This document shows, one piece after another, positions 1 through 12,796 of a stretch of DNA of 64,000 nt (its first letter is position 1; each line of letters begins with the position of its first letter). A model generated the notes under the pieces. That model had not been told where the DNA came from. It searched no databases and saw nothing but the letters and a program-made list of their open reading frames with translations. The stretch comes from Simmondsia chinensis (taxonomy: Eukaryota; Streptophyta; Magnoliopsida; Caryophyllales; Simmondsiaceae): the NCBI GenBank assembly GCA_018398585.1, contig JAGTTD010000010.1, forward strand, positions 29,118,638 to 29,182,637, in the 5' to 3' direction. The position numbers and the translations under genes were made by a program.

Positions 1-3000
1 CCAGCATCTGTCAATCCTCCACCACATATTTCCAGAGATTGGAGGTTCTTGAAGTCTGATTTAATAAGTTGAAATACAGTGTCAAGAGGTATATCAAGTA
101 ATAAAAATAGCAATAAAAGTCGTACAACATGCTTAATCATGACAATTATACTATCTACAGCATCGATATCCATCGACAGGACAAGTAACTTCTCGATTAT
201 TGTTCTTTGATGCAAGGAATTGAAAACTATGGGTCCAGACATTTGTGGGAGTCTGTCGCTGCACAAATTGTGTGATGGGCGCTATCCGGGTCTCAAGTTT
301 GAAATTGTAACCCTTCAATTTTGACACAAGCGCTTACACAAACAAGATGGCTTCTGATTGTAAGATCTTTCTTTCATGTTGTTCTTCGTGCACTGATATG
401 TTTGAAACTCCACACTCCCACAACTTGTTTAATCAGAGAGAAGTCTTCCAAATTTTATAAAATCTATAAAGATCGACACAAAATATTTAAAAAGGCTCCC
501 TTCTCCAGATCTTCCCGGAAAACATAATTTTAATGTCCTCTCCTTGTTTCCCAAGTTCTCCATTATATTGGAAGGGTCGATTTTCCAGTGTACTTTAAAT
601 GTTCTATGTGTTCGCCAACTCTTATTACATAGAAAACACTAAAAAGTAGAATATTAAGTAAGAGATGTTTGGAGAACTGATCTCTGAATATTCCACTCTT
701 CCATATAAACCACCGTATTCAATGTCAATAAATTAAGCGGAAAGCATGGAGAGTTCATAATTGTCAGCCTTGAAGATAGGTGTGAACCTCTTTGCATTCT
801 TGACAACACATGAATTCATGTCACTACAAGTAAGAGACAATTCAGAAAAACATACAGCGCAAGCATTGTGTTCCCGAGTCTGATATGCGAGCCCCAAAAA
901 GATCTAGATGAGTTAAACCAACCAGACCTGCGAAAATGAAAGTAAAAAAATACAAAAATGTGTAATCTCCAAGATCACGCACATTTTTTATAACTAAAAA
1001 CTAAAGAGATACATGGAAGAAAAGGTGGACTGCTTCAATTGAAGCAAGTTCAAAACCTGAACTTGCTTCCATGGGTTGGCGGTGGTAAAATTCCCGGCCT
1101 CCTTTTGGCTACGTATCAAGTTCGAAGCTCACCCACCCCCTCTTTCCCTAAGATGTCCCTATTAAGGGAATTTGTAATCTCCTTACCAACAAAAACGGGC
1201 TCAAAACATTCACATTTTATAGCTACATCTAGTGGACAGTCAAAGAAATGAAACTGACATATCATCAAATTGAATTTGATCTCACTTTCCTCAATTAAGA
1301 CAGATTTCAGCTACTCAGGAAGAGTCCAACCTATTCCTTGGAATCATTTTTTACTACGGTCTTCACTCAATGGCACAATAAAAAAAAAAATTGTACATAC
1401 ATTGAAAAACAAGTTAACGTAGAGGTTGTTTCCCAACAATGCCCAAGTTATCAGTTTCAACAACAGACAAACTAATGCCAATCGAACTTAGCAATGCCAT
1501 TGCTACCCCTATGCCAACTAAATCAAGTGTTTCACCATGTTCCTGACAAGAAACTGTTTGCAGTTCCCTAAAAAAAGAAAAATAAAGAAATTTGCAAATA
1601 TCATTTGAAAATGAGACAGAGTTAAACCAAGCAGTCTAGGTGTGACTAAACAAACATAAGAATATAAGACGGCATAGAAGATGAGAAGGTTATCGCCAAA
1701 AGCAGATGTATCTATGCTCAAAGATCATCTGATTTGTTCCGAACTTCCATTACAAGCTACGAGTTTGCTATTTGACATTCCACAACCTACCAGCAAAGTA
1801 CACAAATCTAAAATATAACCAGGTGAATAACATGATACAGTCAAACCTCTATAGTCAACATGGTGTCACGCAAGGTCTCCAATGGCGTAAAGTTCACAAC
1901 ATGCGGGTAGATATAACATGGCACACATGGAACAAAGCAAATTTGTCATGTAAGGGACGCATTGCATCACGAAGAATTATTTTCTTCCCCATAAGTTGGC
2001 CATGTGGACATTGACACCCAATGGTCGGTGAATAGCAAATTAACACGATAACACAAAAAAGACAAATGAACAATATATATCCATTGTATCTCCTTGTACA
2101 CACAGAATTCATAATGGCAATTGGTATTTATTTTATGTCATACATGTATATATGCCAGTGTATGAATATTTGTGTATGATCATTGCAAGTGAGCTTAGTT
2201 TAACGTTTTGTACATCAAATTCGAAAATGTCAATCAAGCGCTTAGGTCACTAAGACAGGAGCATACAGGAGCACTGTCTTGACAAAGACATGCCTCCTCC
2301 AAATCTATGTTCTACAAGGCAGGAATGCTCTTTCAAACTTAAATTAGAATGTCGAGAATAGGAATAACTGCTTCTGAATGGGAACTAAACAGTAATGCAC
2401 AGATGCATCGAATATCATATCCAGCCAAAAATATACAAGGATAGGAAGCAAAGCATGCCTTAAAAACTATACAATACTCCTTTAAGGCATGAGACTGCTT
2501 ACTTGTCAAAGTGGCCAGCCCAACATCCGTAATTTGGCGGGCATCCAGATTAAGCAACTTCAGAGATGTCAATCCTGACAGCTTCTTCAGTCCAGGATCA
2601 GTGACCAAGGTAAATGACAGGTTAATGCTCTCAAGATTCACGAGCCCTGCATGATTGGAAAGTTTCCAAATCATGTCAAGTTCATATATAAAACTCAATA
2701 GCACAAGGAGGATGCAAGCTGGAAAGATCAGTAAGATATTCATTCATGGTCCATGATAGTATTGTAAACTCAGTGAGTTGGACATTTGGGCCATACTGTA
2801 TGACTTGTATAGCCTACATTCTACAGTTTGGTAGCTGGTTCAAAAGTTAAACCACAGCTCTGATTTACTCTGCCAATGCCCTTGTCATCAGATTGAAAAC
2901 TGTAGATATGTTTTGTCCCCCCCCCCCCCCTCCCTTTTTTTTTTTTGGACGGAGTGGGGGGACAAAAAGCATAGCAACTTGTAGTCAAAAAAGAATCAGA

Positions 3001-6000
3001 ACATCTATATCCATCTAAACAGCCTTACAAGAAAACAGAGATATCATTGGTCCAAGTATCAGTTAATATGGTAAAAAATTTTTTGCAAAAACAATGCAAA
3101 GGAACTAAGAGAAATATGTCTCACCAGACAGATAGTGTAGCCCATTGCTTCCAACTTCAGTATCAGAAAATTCTAAACTTTTCAGCTTTAGGAGTCCTAA
3201 GCAGAGGATTCACAGTATTAGGGACAACTTCCAGATCAACATGCAAACAAGGACATACAATGACTAGGCAGTTCTCTATATAATTGTCTGACAGAACTAC
3301 GATTACAATGTTCTGTCAAAAAGCAGCACTTAAAACGTTGACAATGTTCCAGAACAGCACATGCAATTATGAAAGTCCTGCAGGAATAATTGAGGCACGC
3401 TGCCACAATAGTCACCTTAAGCTAAGCTCACAGCTATTGTGCGTACATTCACAATTCAGTAACATCTTCACAGTGGGAAACTCTGAATAAATTAAAAGTG
3501 AAATGACATGAGAATTTGTATAAATTAACACTCTGAATATATGGTTTGGCACCATTAAATCTCGAGAACAACCTTTGGCAACTCTGATGTCTAACATTAA
3601 AGTGTAGACAAGACGACATACAAAATTGAAAGATAACTTGGTTACCAGCAAAATGTTTTTGGTTCCCATAACAGATACATCAACATCACAACATTACTTG
3701 ATACTAAGAGCACTAGGCAAAAAGCAATCCACGTCAAACTGTCATATCACCACTATATTTTTCAATTCTACTGCGTTTGATGACCCGACTTTAAATAAGT
3801 CCAGGAAAGTGTTACACGAAGTTGACCTGTCAGGACGCACATGCATTTCGTTGAGATACCATTAACAGAAAACACATGATTTATCATCATAGAAGTAAAC
3901 ACATGTAAGTGATAGAAACCTCACAAGAAGAGAAAAATAGAAGTCATAAGAGCACTACCGGATCTGAGTTTATAGCCTGCAAACACTAAAACTAAACAAG
4001 CATCCATAGAGTCATGCACATGGTACAGAGCTACGATTCAGACAAAAGCTCATCGGACAATTATAGATTAGCAGAGCTCAAAATTGAATTTAGCATATTC
4101 ATCAAGCAGGAAGTTAAATCTATGAAACAAGAACAAACCTGCCAGATTTACAAGTCCTTCATCTCCAATCCTACAAGAATCTAGATTCAAGGTCTCCATA
4201 TTCGTTAAACCTGTAAAAACAATTCAGGGAGAACTTTGGATAAGTCCAAAAAAACTAGCATTTATACCTGAATCACCGATGTACTTAGATCTAAATACAA
4301 GGATAACAAATTCAACAAACTCTATGAGAAACTCACACCAATACTTCATCTATAAGAAGCATGAAGTGAAAATGATTGTGGATGCAAGCATGATTGATAC
4401 TCCATTAATTTGTTCGATAGAGACTAACATAAGGTACCAAACATAGGCATGCCTACTAAGGGCTCAACAACGCCCAACACTTGGCACGTTGTTCAAAGCA
4501 TACATTGGACGGAAGGTCTCAAGTTCTGAAAATAAGAAGCAGATTTCGAAAGAGAACAAGAGCATGTTTGGATCCCACTCCGATGAGGCCTTGATCAGTC
4601 ATAAAACTACTAAGGTTGAGGCCCTAGACGAAGAGGTCCAAGGTCGAATTCCCCCAACCCCACCTACCTACCATAAACAAAAGTATAAGAACCTGTTTGG
4701 GATTACTTATTTCAGGGAAAAAAAGTGTTTTTTCCCCAAAAAAAAAAAAAAAGCACTTTTATGAGATTTGAGGGTGTTTGACAACTGTAAAAAAGCGTTT
4801 TTTATTAAAAGCAGAAGCTGTTTTTCTACTTTTAAGTAGAAGCAGAAACAAAAACTAAACAATTGAGAAAATTTATTTCAGGTACCCTAAAATTTGTTAA
4901 TACATTTGAAAAATAATTTATATATTTCACAAATAGTTTATATATTTTAAAAAATATATTAAATATGAAAATAATATTTAATATTTAATAATTTAATTTT
5001 ATAATATTTAGAAAATATTTTAAATATTTTAAATGTCTTAAAAAATAAATATTAAAAAATATTTTAAATATTTAAAAAATATATTAAATATTTAGAAAGG
5101 TTCATGGGTATTTTTTAAAACTATAAAAGACTTGTGTTAGCGTTATTTCTAGTAATTTTATAGAAAAAAGTAATTTTTTTAACATTAGTCAAACACTCAC
5201 AATAACACTATAAGCGCTTCTTTATTGGTTGGTCAAACACAAACTGCTTATTTGAAATAATACTTTTTACAAAAGTACTTTTACAAAAAGTGCTCCTAAA
5301 AAAAGCAGTTTTTTCAGCAATCCCAAACAGGCCCTAAGTCTTCAATGTGTACAAGTCAAGGTATGAATTTTATTAGTTCCTGATCACCTCACGGATTATT
5401 TGTCTCTGGAATCTGAAGCTTGAAAAAACACATAGGCAAAGGTGTGGTGAATGATAATTGCATTAGACAACAGAAGTCCAATGATTGTGGCCGGCTGGGG
5501 CTTAGAGAGAGATAAAGTAATCAGGGAGAAGATCAGACGAGGGGGAAGTCAAGGGATGTGGGCGAGCCAAAAGGAGGGTGAGAGAGCAAGACAGAACCTT
5601 TAAGATGCGCCAAACAAGCGTCTGTCACATTGTTGAATGCTAAGTTCAATACCTTCAAATTTTTAAGCCCTGCGAATAAGTAAACAATGTTTCAAGCTTA
5701 TTTTATGTAAGAAAACCATGGCAAATCACAAAACATACACATGAACTGAATGTACTCAGATAGAGGAAACCTCAATAATACTTACCAGAGAGCTTATCAC
5801 ACCCATTATCCGACAGACCACATCTACTAAGATTTAAATATGACAGAGCAGCAAGAGCTGTAAAATCATGAACAAACATAAGGTCCTCAGTGAACAGCTC
5901 AACATACAAGTTACACTAATAAAATAATTTCTTGAAAAGCTTGGGTAACATAACATCTTCAAGGGAATCCGAATCTGCTTCCCATTGAATGATTGGTTCT

Positions 6001-9000
6001 CAAGACATCCATGAATTTTGGCTATACACAAACTTAAGCATCCCCCACCCTAGCAATGTTTCTCAGATAGTAGCCCTTACTTTCTGCTTCAAACTGATAT
6101 AATTAGGAGCAGCAAAATATTTACAATAGATACCAGAAATTGAATCCAAGCATGCAGCAGTGAGCTGGCATCCTTCCAGGTTCAGCAGAACAAGCTTTTG
6201 CAAATCTGTCAAAAGAAATCATAATAAGAAAGGCTTCAGTTTAATGTTCAAAAAAGCTACCAGATGGCAGCAATTGAAAGGTCAGAAGATGGCCCCCAAA
6301 AACTAATGATATCAGAAACTGATTCATCACGGAATCAAATTGTCAAGGAGATCTTATTATTTTAGACAGAGCAATCAGACCCAGAGATCTGCAAAAGAAA
6401 CAGAATTATTCACTGCTCACCTCTTTGATATCGCTTTATATTTGCAATTTTTAGCTTTTTAGAAACTAAAACCAGGTTCGAAAAATGATATTTTCTTGTT
6501 CTTTGTTTCCTAGTTTCAATTTTCACTCCAATTACAAAAAAGCTGAAAACAAAAAACCAAAAACAAGAAAAAAATTTCTTCCTGGAACATATATCTTTCA
6601 GTTTCTAAAAAACCAAAAACTGTAAACAAGAATCTGATATCAAACAGACCCTGAATGACAGACAAGTCATCATGCTATAAGCAAAAAGACGAAAACAAAA
6701 AAGCAAAAACAAGAAAAAAAATTATTCCCCGAATATATGACTTTTAGTTTATAAAAAACCAAGAACCGCAAACAAGAAATCCGATATCCAACAGGCCCTG
6801 CACAATAGACGAGTTATCATACTATGCCTAGAACAAAGAGACATGCCCAGCCTTTCCGTTTGAAGAATTTTCATTTTCAAGATGCTAAACGAAATGATCC
6901 CAACGATAACCCCATGGAAATGCTATCTGGCTCAACAAACTGTGACTCAATAGATTCTTTTGTGTGGTGAAGTGCATAAACACCCAGGAAGAATTAGCTA
7001 GTTACAACGAAAATTTAAAGAAAAGACCTTACTCCTGATATTGTCCAATTTGGGCGCCCATTTCTTCATTCTATCCTAGTCCACTCAAACATGCTATGAT
7101 TACATTACTCAAACCACCCTCTGCCATGTCCCAAATCCCAATTCTCCTTCACACGTGCTATCATTACATCACCTTGTTCAATATCATATCTTGCAAACTT
7201 ATTCTAAGAAGCTCCTTACATCTCTCTAATATAGGCATCCTCACATACAAGGTCCTTGTTTCTCTTTCCTAAATCCTTGCAGCGAAAATTCTACTTAATA
7301 CATGTCATACAAATGGTTGCTATCCTGCATCTTCTTTTATCCAAATTAAAAAGAGCAAGCCACCAACTACAACTTGCACATATCACTTCACATTCATCCA
7401 TGCAGAAGCTAATAGGTCAGCTCTTAGAGTTGACATGTATAACAAGAAAGTCCACAACATCGAACCAAGCCTTGTCCTCCTTGGTGGAGTTAGCTACATG
7501 AATTCAGCAAGAGAAATGATAACACTTGGTTTGTGCTGAATTTCAGCTGTTTAAGAAATATCGTCCCTGGAGGGTTGGAGATATGGTTATTGTGGAGCAT
7601 TACTAGCAGCAGGCACAAATAAGACAAGTATAAAACAACACAGGCAGATAAAATTGCAAGGCGGCTAGACATAAAATAAACATGCACAAGAAATAACAGT
7701 TAGCCAAAATTAGTGAGCTACGAACATGAGGGAGATACCAAAATTTAACATCTTCAAGTAGATATGCACTTGAACCTATGGACAGTTGTATGACAGATGT
7801 GGATCACAGCATGAAAGTATGAATTTATGCATGTTAGAGCTGAAAGAATACATAAGTGTTCATATCTTTGGGAGAAAAAACTTGCATTGGTTTGGATAGG
7901 CAGATTGCAGTCCCTGAGATTATTCTACCTTTCAAATGTGATACTCCAACGTCAGAAATGCTACTGCAAGAAAGCTGCAACTCCCTCAAGTTGTTAAATT
8001 CTGCAACACAAAAACACTTCATTAATATTGCACAAACCACAGCACAATCAGCTTCATTTTAAATAATGGAAAAAAGTAGCCTCCCAAATTTTGAACAATG
8101 GGCGTCCATTGAGCCTGCATGTTCAATTGTCATCTTCCACGAGGGAACTACATGAGAAGTATGTACCTGTGATGGCCTTCAAATCTGAGTCTGAAATGCA
8201 TTTACAGTATCTAACATTAAGAGATTTGAGCTTCTTAAGTCCTGCAAGCAAAGAACATGAGGTTCAAAAGGCTGCAGCGATTTGCTTTATCAGAAAAAAG
8301 AAATATCGGAGTTGAATCACCAAAAAACAGATCAAAAAACAAGGACGGTGCTATCAGTAGCCAAGTCATAATATGCCTGATGATGGGTAAGGTGTACATC
8401 AGCGTATGTAATACGTTATAGGGTGCCACCACATACATAATAGGCTTCATTCAATAAGTAAACATCACGACTGTTACAAGGTGATTCAATTCAATAAAGG
8501 TACTAATGAAAATAACTTCAAAAGACACAAGAATGCTTGTGTTATGTAGTATGAATGACACAGTGTGCAAGAAACAAAAAACAAGTCGACTTAACAGGAA
8601 CATAAAATGAATCTTGATACCATGCATCTAAACTTGGTACTTAACTCACTGGCATTATCATTTCCATCGGCAAATAGGAGATGTAAAAAGAGGCAATTAA
8701 ACCATGCACATAAGGTATGTAAAACTAGAAACCTCCAAAATTTGAAGAAATGCTTTTACTTAAAAGCAGCGGGCACTTCTTTGCAGGTCTATATCCAGAG
8801 GTACAAGTCAGGAGAGACAACGCATTGGTTGACTTTTAAATCTAGCATGACCCCTGCGAGTTGCAATTTCTTTCCTCCCACAAGAATAGATGATCTAGCT
8901 ACAAAATAGCTTCATTGAGATCATAGAGCAACATTTGAATATTTTTCTTGACTGCATATTGCAAAATATTCTGGCAGCTAGTAACAATGTGTGGAACAAG

Positions 9001-11334
9001 AATTATAGGGAGAGCAGCTCAAATGTAGCAGTTAATCACCCTTTCTGCAACTTTCACAAAGAAAATGTCTAATATAAGGCATTCATAAAGGCCAAAAATG
9101 TGCTCACCACCCCGTAAACCATCTTTCCTTCTCACACAACTACTAATAAACTACTCTCATTCAACTTCGACTTCTCCCAATTGTTTAACTAGTTTGAAAG
9201 GAATGCCAAACAATCTATGACCTAGTATATGATCCAGACATATGTCCATCAAACTCGAGTCTCCATAGAGGTTCGATCAGCATGCCAATGGCTTTAGACA
9301 TCTTCACGTTGATCTTTGGCTCACTCTCAAATATAGATATACATTCATGGTTATCAACAAATACAGATATTGAAAATAAAAAAAACACAAGGACAGAGAG
9401 GGGATTTCTCATTCCAAGGATCAGCAATTAATGAATGACACATCACATGGATAACTTACGAATATCATAATAAGGGGTTCTTCCCACATCTTTGCAGAAT
9501 AACTAACCTTTGAGATGAATAAAACCACCATGAATGCCATTACATCTCTCAAGATCTAAGTCTAGCAAGCTAACCAAGCTGGAAAGCGCCCGCATGCCTT
9601 CCGCAGTAACAGCTTCACTTCTTCTAAAGCTCAAAGAGGTAAGGTTTGAAAGCCCTATAATCAAAAAAGGTAAACATTATCTACAATCCAGAACAGTAAG
9701 CCATAAGTAGTGAGAATATAAAATGACAGTTAAAGGCATATAACTATACAGAAAGATACAACTACAATTACATTGTCCACGTATTTTTGGCAATAGTTCA
9801 CCAGGAAGGTGTCTGCTATCACTGAATACACAATACATTAGCTGTTAGAAACTCTGGATGTCAGATATAAATGAGAACTTCCATTTATTACTAAAGCCAT
9901 GGAAGTGATACATGAATAGCTAAAGAGAAAGCAAAGCTACCATCAAAAATGCTCTCTCATCTGTATAACATGAAACTCTGATCATAAAAGTATATTAGAC
10001 TTTCTTTCACGTTTTTGGGTCTTTGCAGTGCCCACTCATTTTGCAACTCGATTTTATGACTGGAGGTGAGTATATTGGACTCGATGCTCAAAGACTTCCT
10101 AAACTCAGTGTGATGCCAATATTACTATAGAACTCTTGGTGCTTTCTTCAATGACAAAACCCAGAACAGTGAATCAGTTTAGGAGTACAAAGTAAAAATA
10201 ATAAAATGCAATTACTGTGATATGAGAGTATGTCGCACTTATCAAAAATCTGCAATATTGGTCCATGGTTTAAGCACAAGCTTGCTTCCTTCAGGTTACA
10301 CTAGGAAATATAAGAAGAGAATAGTAAATTGTTCTCGTGAGCAGGCCTTGAGAAGCTGGAAAAAAAAAAAAAAAAAAAAAAAAGGAGAACCACAAGCATA
10401 GCTTGAATTGACTGGGTAGCAATGGAAGTATGTAGAACAAACTTCAATCACAATCCCCTCCTCCATCAAAAACACATAAAGGAAAGAAGAAAATAAAAGA
10501 ACCATTTCTTCAATCATAGACAACAGAGGTCGACTCACAGAACCATAATTGAAAAAGAAGCCCAGCTTATCCGATTACCACTTATGTGTTTAAGCCCACT
10601 TTCTGAGATATGGTCACAGTGGTTGAGGTTTAAAGCTTGGAGATTCAAGCAACTTCTCAGGAGAGATAATCCAGCATCAGTCACATCAGAACTGGAAATA
10701 TCAACAGAAAGTAAAGATGAGCCCTGTGAAGAGATGACATCCATCCATCCATCATCCACTCCAGGGTAATCTCCCACACCAATGTCCTGATAACATAAAT
10801 GAACCCAATAACTCAATATGTCACTGTTACACGGACAATACCATCTACAAATATACAAAACGGCACCTGTAGAGCACAGTCCCGGAAAGCTTCAAGTGAA
10901 ACATCACTAAGAGTGTGAGATAACACTAATTCATCAAAGATTAGTTGACTTATATCCCTTGGTAGCATAGAGAAGGAACTATATTTGTTAATATCCTGCA
11001 ATGAATTAAAGAGAAAAGCAAATAATGAAGTATGCAACCATCCAAAAGCAAAGGAAAAGACTAAAAATTAAAAAATAAAACTGAAGACTACCCAAAAAAG
11101 ATCACATGGGAGCTAGCAACCGAGCAAGTTTACCTGTCGAATTTTATGAATGCAAAGTTCCATAAGAGAGGGACAACTTTCATCTTCTGAACGGGAAGCC
11201 GAGGTGGACCTAGAAAAAGGGGTTCCTAGCAACCATTTGGAACTTCCATTCTTGCAATACCTTCCACGCACCCCTATATGCACACCATCCTCATTGACTT
11301 GTTGGCCCCTCTTCCTTGAACAAACTCCCCCCAT
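1..11334 (-). CDS. Leucine-rich-repeat family protein (At1g15740-like), 13 exons, 3' end beyond window
   Basis: The reading starts at ATG 11334 with MGGVCSRKRG and continues in a ladder of LRRs of the cysteine-containing/GLxxLxxLxL type. Exons with GT-AG borders: 11334-11134, 10995-10867, 10786-10579, 9654-9508, 8241-8167, 8000-7929, 6205-6134, 5857-5786, 5669-5598, 4210-4139, 2646-2503, 927-856 and 55-1 (cut by the edge). Together they give about 463 codons without a stop. From exon 4 every exon begins in phase 1 and is 72 nt (75 for one, 144 for one, 147 for exon 4), that is one or two 24-residue repeats. The last visible residues (YFKNLQSLEICGGG, LTDAG) match the conserved C-terminal part of the plant family of about 580 residues, so roughly 120 residues lie outside. 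The N-terminal MGGVC could be N-myristoylated at Gly2 and palmitoylated at Cys5 (inference). Molecular role unknown; LRRs suggest protein binding. No F-box is visible. Confidence 0.9.
928..2502. other. LRR-gene intron, nothing recognised
   Basis: An intron of 1575 bp between the double LRR exon (2646-2503) and the exon 927-856. It is AT-rich, with no recognisable element. Confidence 0.5.
2647..4138. other. LRR-gene intron with C/T homopolymer hairpin
   Basis: An intron of about 1.5 kb. Near 2910-2975 a run of C then T is flanked by the inverted pair TTTTGTCCCCCC and GGGGGGACAAAA, which could fold into a short hairpin. Nothing else was recognised. Confidence 0.5.
4690..5336. mobile_element. 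hAT-like non-autonomous element in an LRR-gene intron
   Basis: The left end reads CCTGTTTGGGATTACT and the right end is its near inverted complement, ending in AGCAATCCCAAACAGGCC. The arms share further inverted blocks such as AAGCACTTTT near the left end and AAAAGTGCT near the right. The interior is very AT-rich with no ORF. These ends resemble the common plant hAT MITE type. It sits in the intron between the exons at 5598 and 4210. An 8-bp target duplication is not clean, so the exact borders are approximate. Confidence 0.6.
6542..6826. repeat. Two direct copies of a ~140-bp MITE-end-like unit
   Basis: Units at about 6542-6678 and 6688-6826 share the order GAAAACAAAAAA, AAAAACAAGAAAA, a central ATAT block, GATATC(A/C)AACAG(A/G)CCCTG and a CAT-CTAT tail. 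Each unit ends in the same element-like terminus. An inverted, weaker version of the AC-rich part precedes them at about 6480-6530, as in fold-back elements. They lie in the intron between the exons at 7929 and 6205. Confidence 0.5.
6827..7928. other. LRR-gene intron remainder, nothing recognised
   Basis: This is intronic sequence with short chance ORFs only. No repeat, RNA gene or coding homology could be recognised. Confidence 0.5.
8242..9507. other. LRR-gene intron, nothing recognised
   Basis: An intron of 1266 bp between the 147-nt and 75-nt LRR exons. Only short unrelated ORFs are present on either strand and no transposon end was seen. Confidence 0.5.
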
Positions 11335-11912
11335 TGCACAATAATAATTTCAAAAGCCCCCAAACAATATCAAAGACCAGAAGGAAGACGCACAGCCATA
11401 ATGACCAGTATATATGCTGCCATGTCCTTTAGCTTGTAAGCCAATAACTGCCATAAAATATGACAGACAATAAGACTTGAATCAACAAAATTCAGAGGTA
11501 TCCATGAAACAGGCATTTTCAATCATTGTGAATAAGGATGGCATGGAGCAGCCAGCACAATCATAACGGAAATTGTTACAAAGATGTAGAATTTCGAAAA
11601 GTGCTGAAAGCCAATTGGCATCAAACCACAAAATCTCCATTCACAGGGATATTTTGTTAAGAAATCCCAGAGTCCTTCATGTAATTTGTCACAATCACCA
11701 GTTCAGCAGAATTAATTTATCATCCCTCCCTCCACCTTCCCGATATCCTCTTTACCTTTCTGATAATAACAAGAAGGAAAAGTGATTACTACTCTTCTTT
11801 ACGGAGAAAGTTATCCGACTGACATACTAAGCTACCCATGCCACCATCAATATATGCTAGTTTCATACAGCCATTCTGAGTTATTTACATTGTTAGTCCC
11901 TCATGTTTTTAA

Positions 11913-12332
11913 TGCATTAGACATGCCTATTTGCATTAGGGTTGGGGACCCTACGGAAATAGCTTCTACAGGGTACCACCTACAGGGACCTAAGAGGGTA
12001 CCAACACGCATGCACCAGATCCCATTAGAACTCCAAAGTTAAGCATGCTTGGGCGAGCGTAATATCAAGATAGGTGACCTCCTGGGAAGTCCTCGGGTTG
12101 CACCCTTCAGGTTGGGGGTTCTCGGAAACAGCCTCCCTTCAGGATAGCACCCTCAAGGGGGAAGGCTGCGTACTTCCACCCCCCAGACCCTGCTTAAGCA
12201 AGGGCCCTTGGGGCACTGGGACTGTTGCTTTTTCCTTTTTAGGGTACCACCCACACGGATAAAGCTGCGTACATCATAACTTCCTAGACCCTACCTTGGC
12301 GGGAGCCTCTTTAAGACACTAAGCTGTTGTTG
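11913..12332 (+). mobile_element. Au-type SINE (outer), split by a second SINE
   Basis: The element is bounded by the target duplication CCTCATGTTTTTAA at 11899-11912 and 12333-12346. Its body carries Au-SINE landmarks: a GGTTGGGG...CGGAAATAGC block, the GCTGCGTAC block, AGACCCTACC...GGCGGGAGCC, and an end CTGTTGTTG. About 30 bp of unrelated head (11913-11942) precede the body. The body is interrupted at 11970-12259 by a younger SINE. It lies in the putative 5'UTR intron of the LRR gene. Confidence 0.75.
11989..12240 (+). mobile_element. 5S rRNA-headed Au-type SINE (inner, nested)
   Basis: It is flanked by imperfect 19-bp duplications of the outer SINE (AGGGTACCACC plus eight bases) at 11970-11988 and 12241-12259, 17 of 19 matching. 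The head (about 11993-12107) reads as 5S rRNA: ATCCCATTAGAACTCC, AGTTAAGCATGCTTGGGCGAG and GGTGACCTCCTGGGAAGTCC are recognisable, covering the A-box and C-box of the internal Pol III promoter. The rest is the Au-like body (CGGAAACAGCC, GGCTGCGTAC, AGACCCTGCTT) ending in GTTGCTTTTT. It has the same tail type as the SINE split by the CACTA element. Confidence 0.8.
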
Positions 12333-12796
12333 CCTCATGTTTTTAAGTTTGTTCAATTTATTCCCTCATACTTTCTTTAGTTTAAATTGGTCTCTTATCT
12401 TCGTAACTTTATTCAAATTAAGCCACCATCGTTTCTTTTAATCATAATAGTCCCTAATGTTTTTTCTTATGACAAAATTGATCACTCATCTTTTTAACTT
12501 TTACCTAATGCAAAGAAATTCATTGCTAATCAGGAAAATCAAGCAGGGGAACTGCAGCCATAACACACTGAACCCCCAAGACCCTACGTGTTGACCCAAT
12601 ATAAACCACCAATGTCGAGTTTTTTGACTCTCATCACTACACCACAAATAAGCCGATAACTACAGCAAATTCGCATGACTCAAAAGCCATAGAAAGTCCA
12701 AAGAAACCAACTTGTAATAACTTAACACAGCTATTAAACTGATATTATTCAATTCTCATTACAGCCAAGGGCAGGGTTTCTTCAAACTATGAAATA

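Noticed and set aside
3047..3865. Run of plus-strand ORFs (78, 68 and 79 codons)
   Set aside because: They are within an intron of the LRR gene, have no family similarity and overlap in unrelated frames.
7856..8062. Plus-strand ORF of 68 codons
   Set aside because: It is antisense to the 72-nt LRR exon 8000-7929.
10584..10769. Plus-strand ORF of 61 codons
   Set aside because: It is the antisense shadow of LRR exon 3.
11993..12107. 5S rRNA gene
   Set aside because: The 5S-like sequences at 12, 19, 32.5 and 48 kb are diverged, run directly into a SINE body and are flanked by target duplications; they are SINE heads, not rRNA genes.
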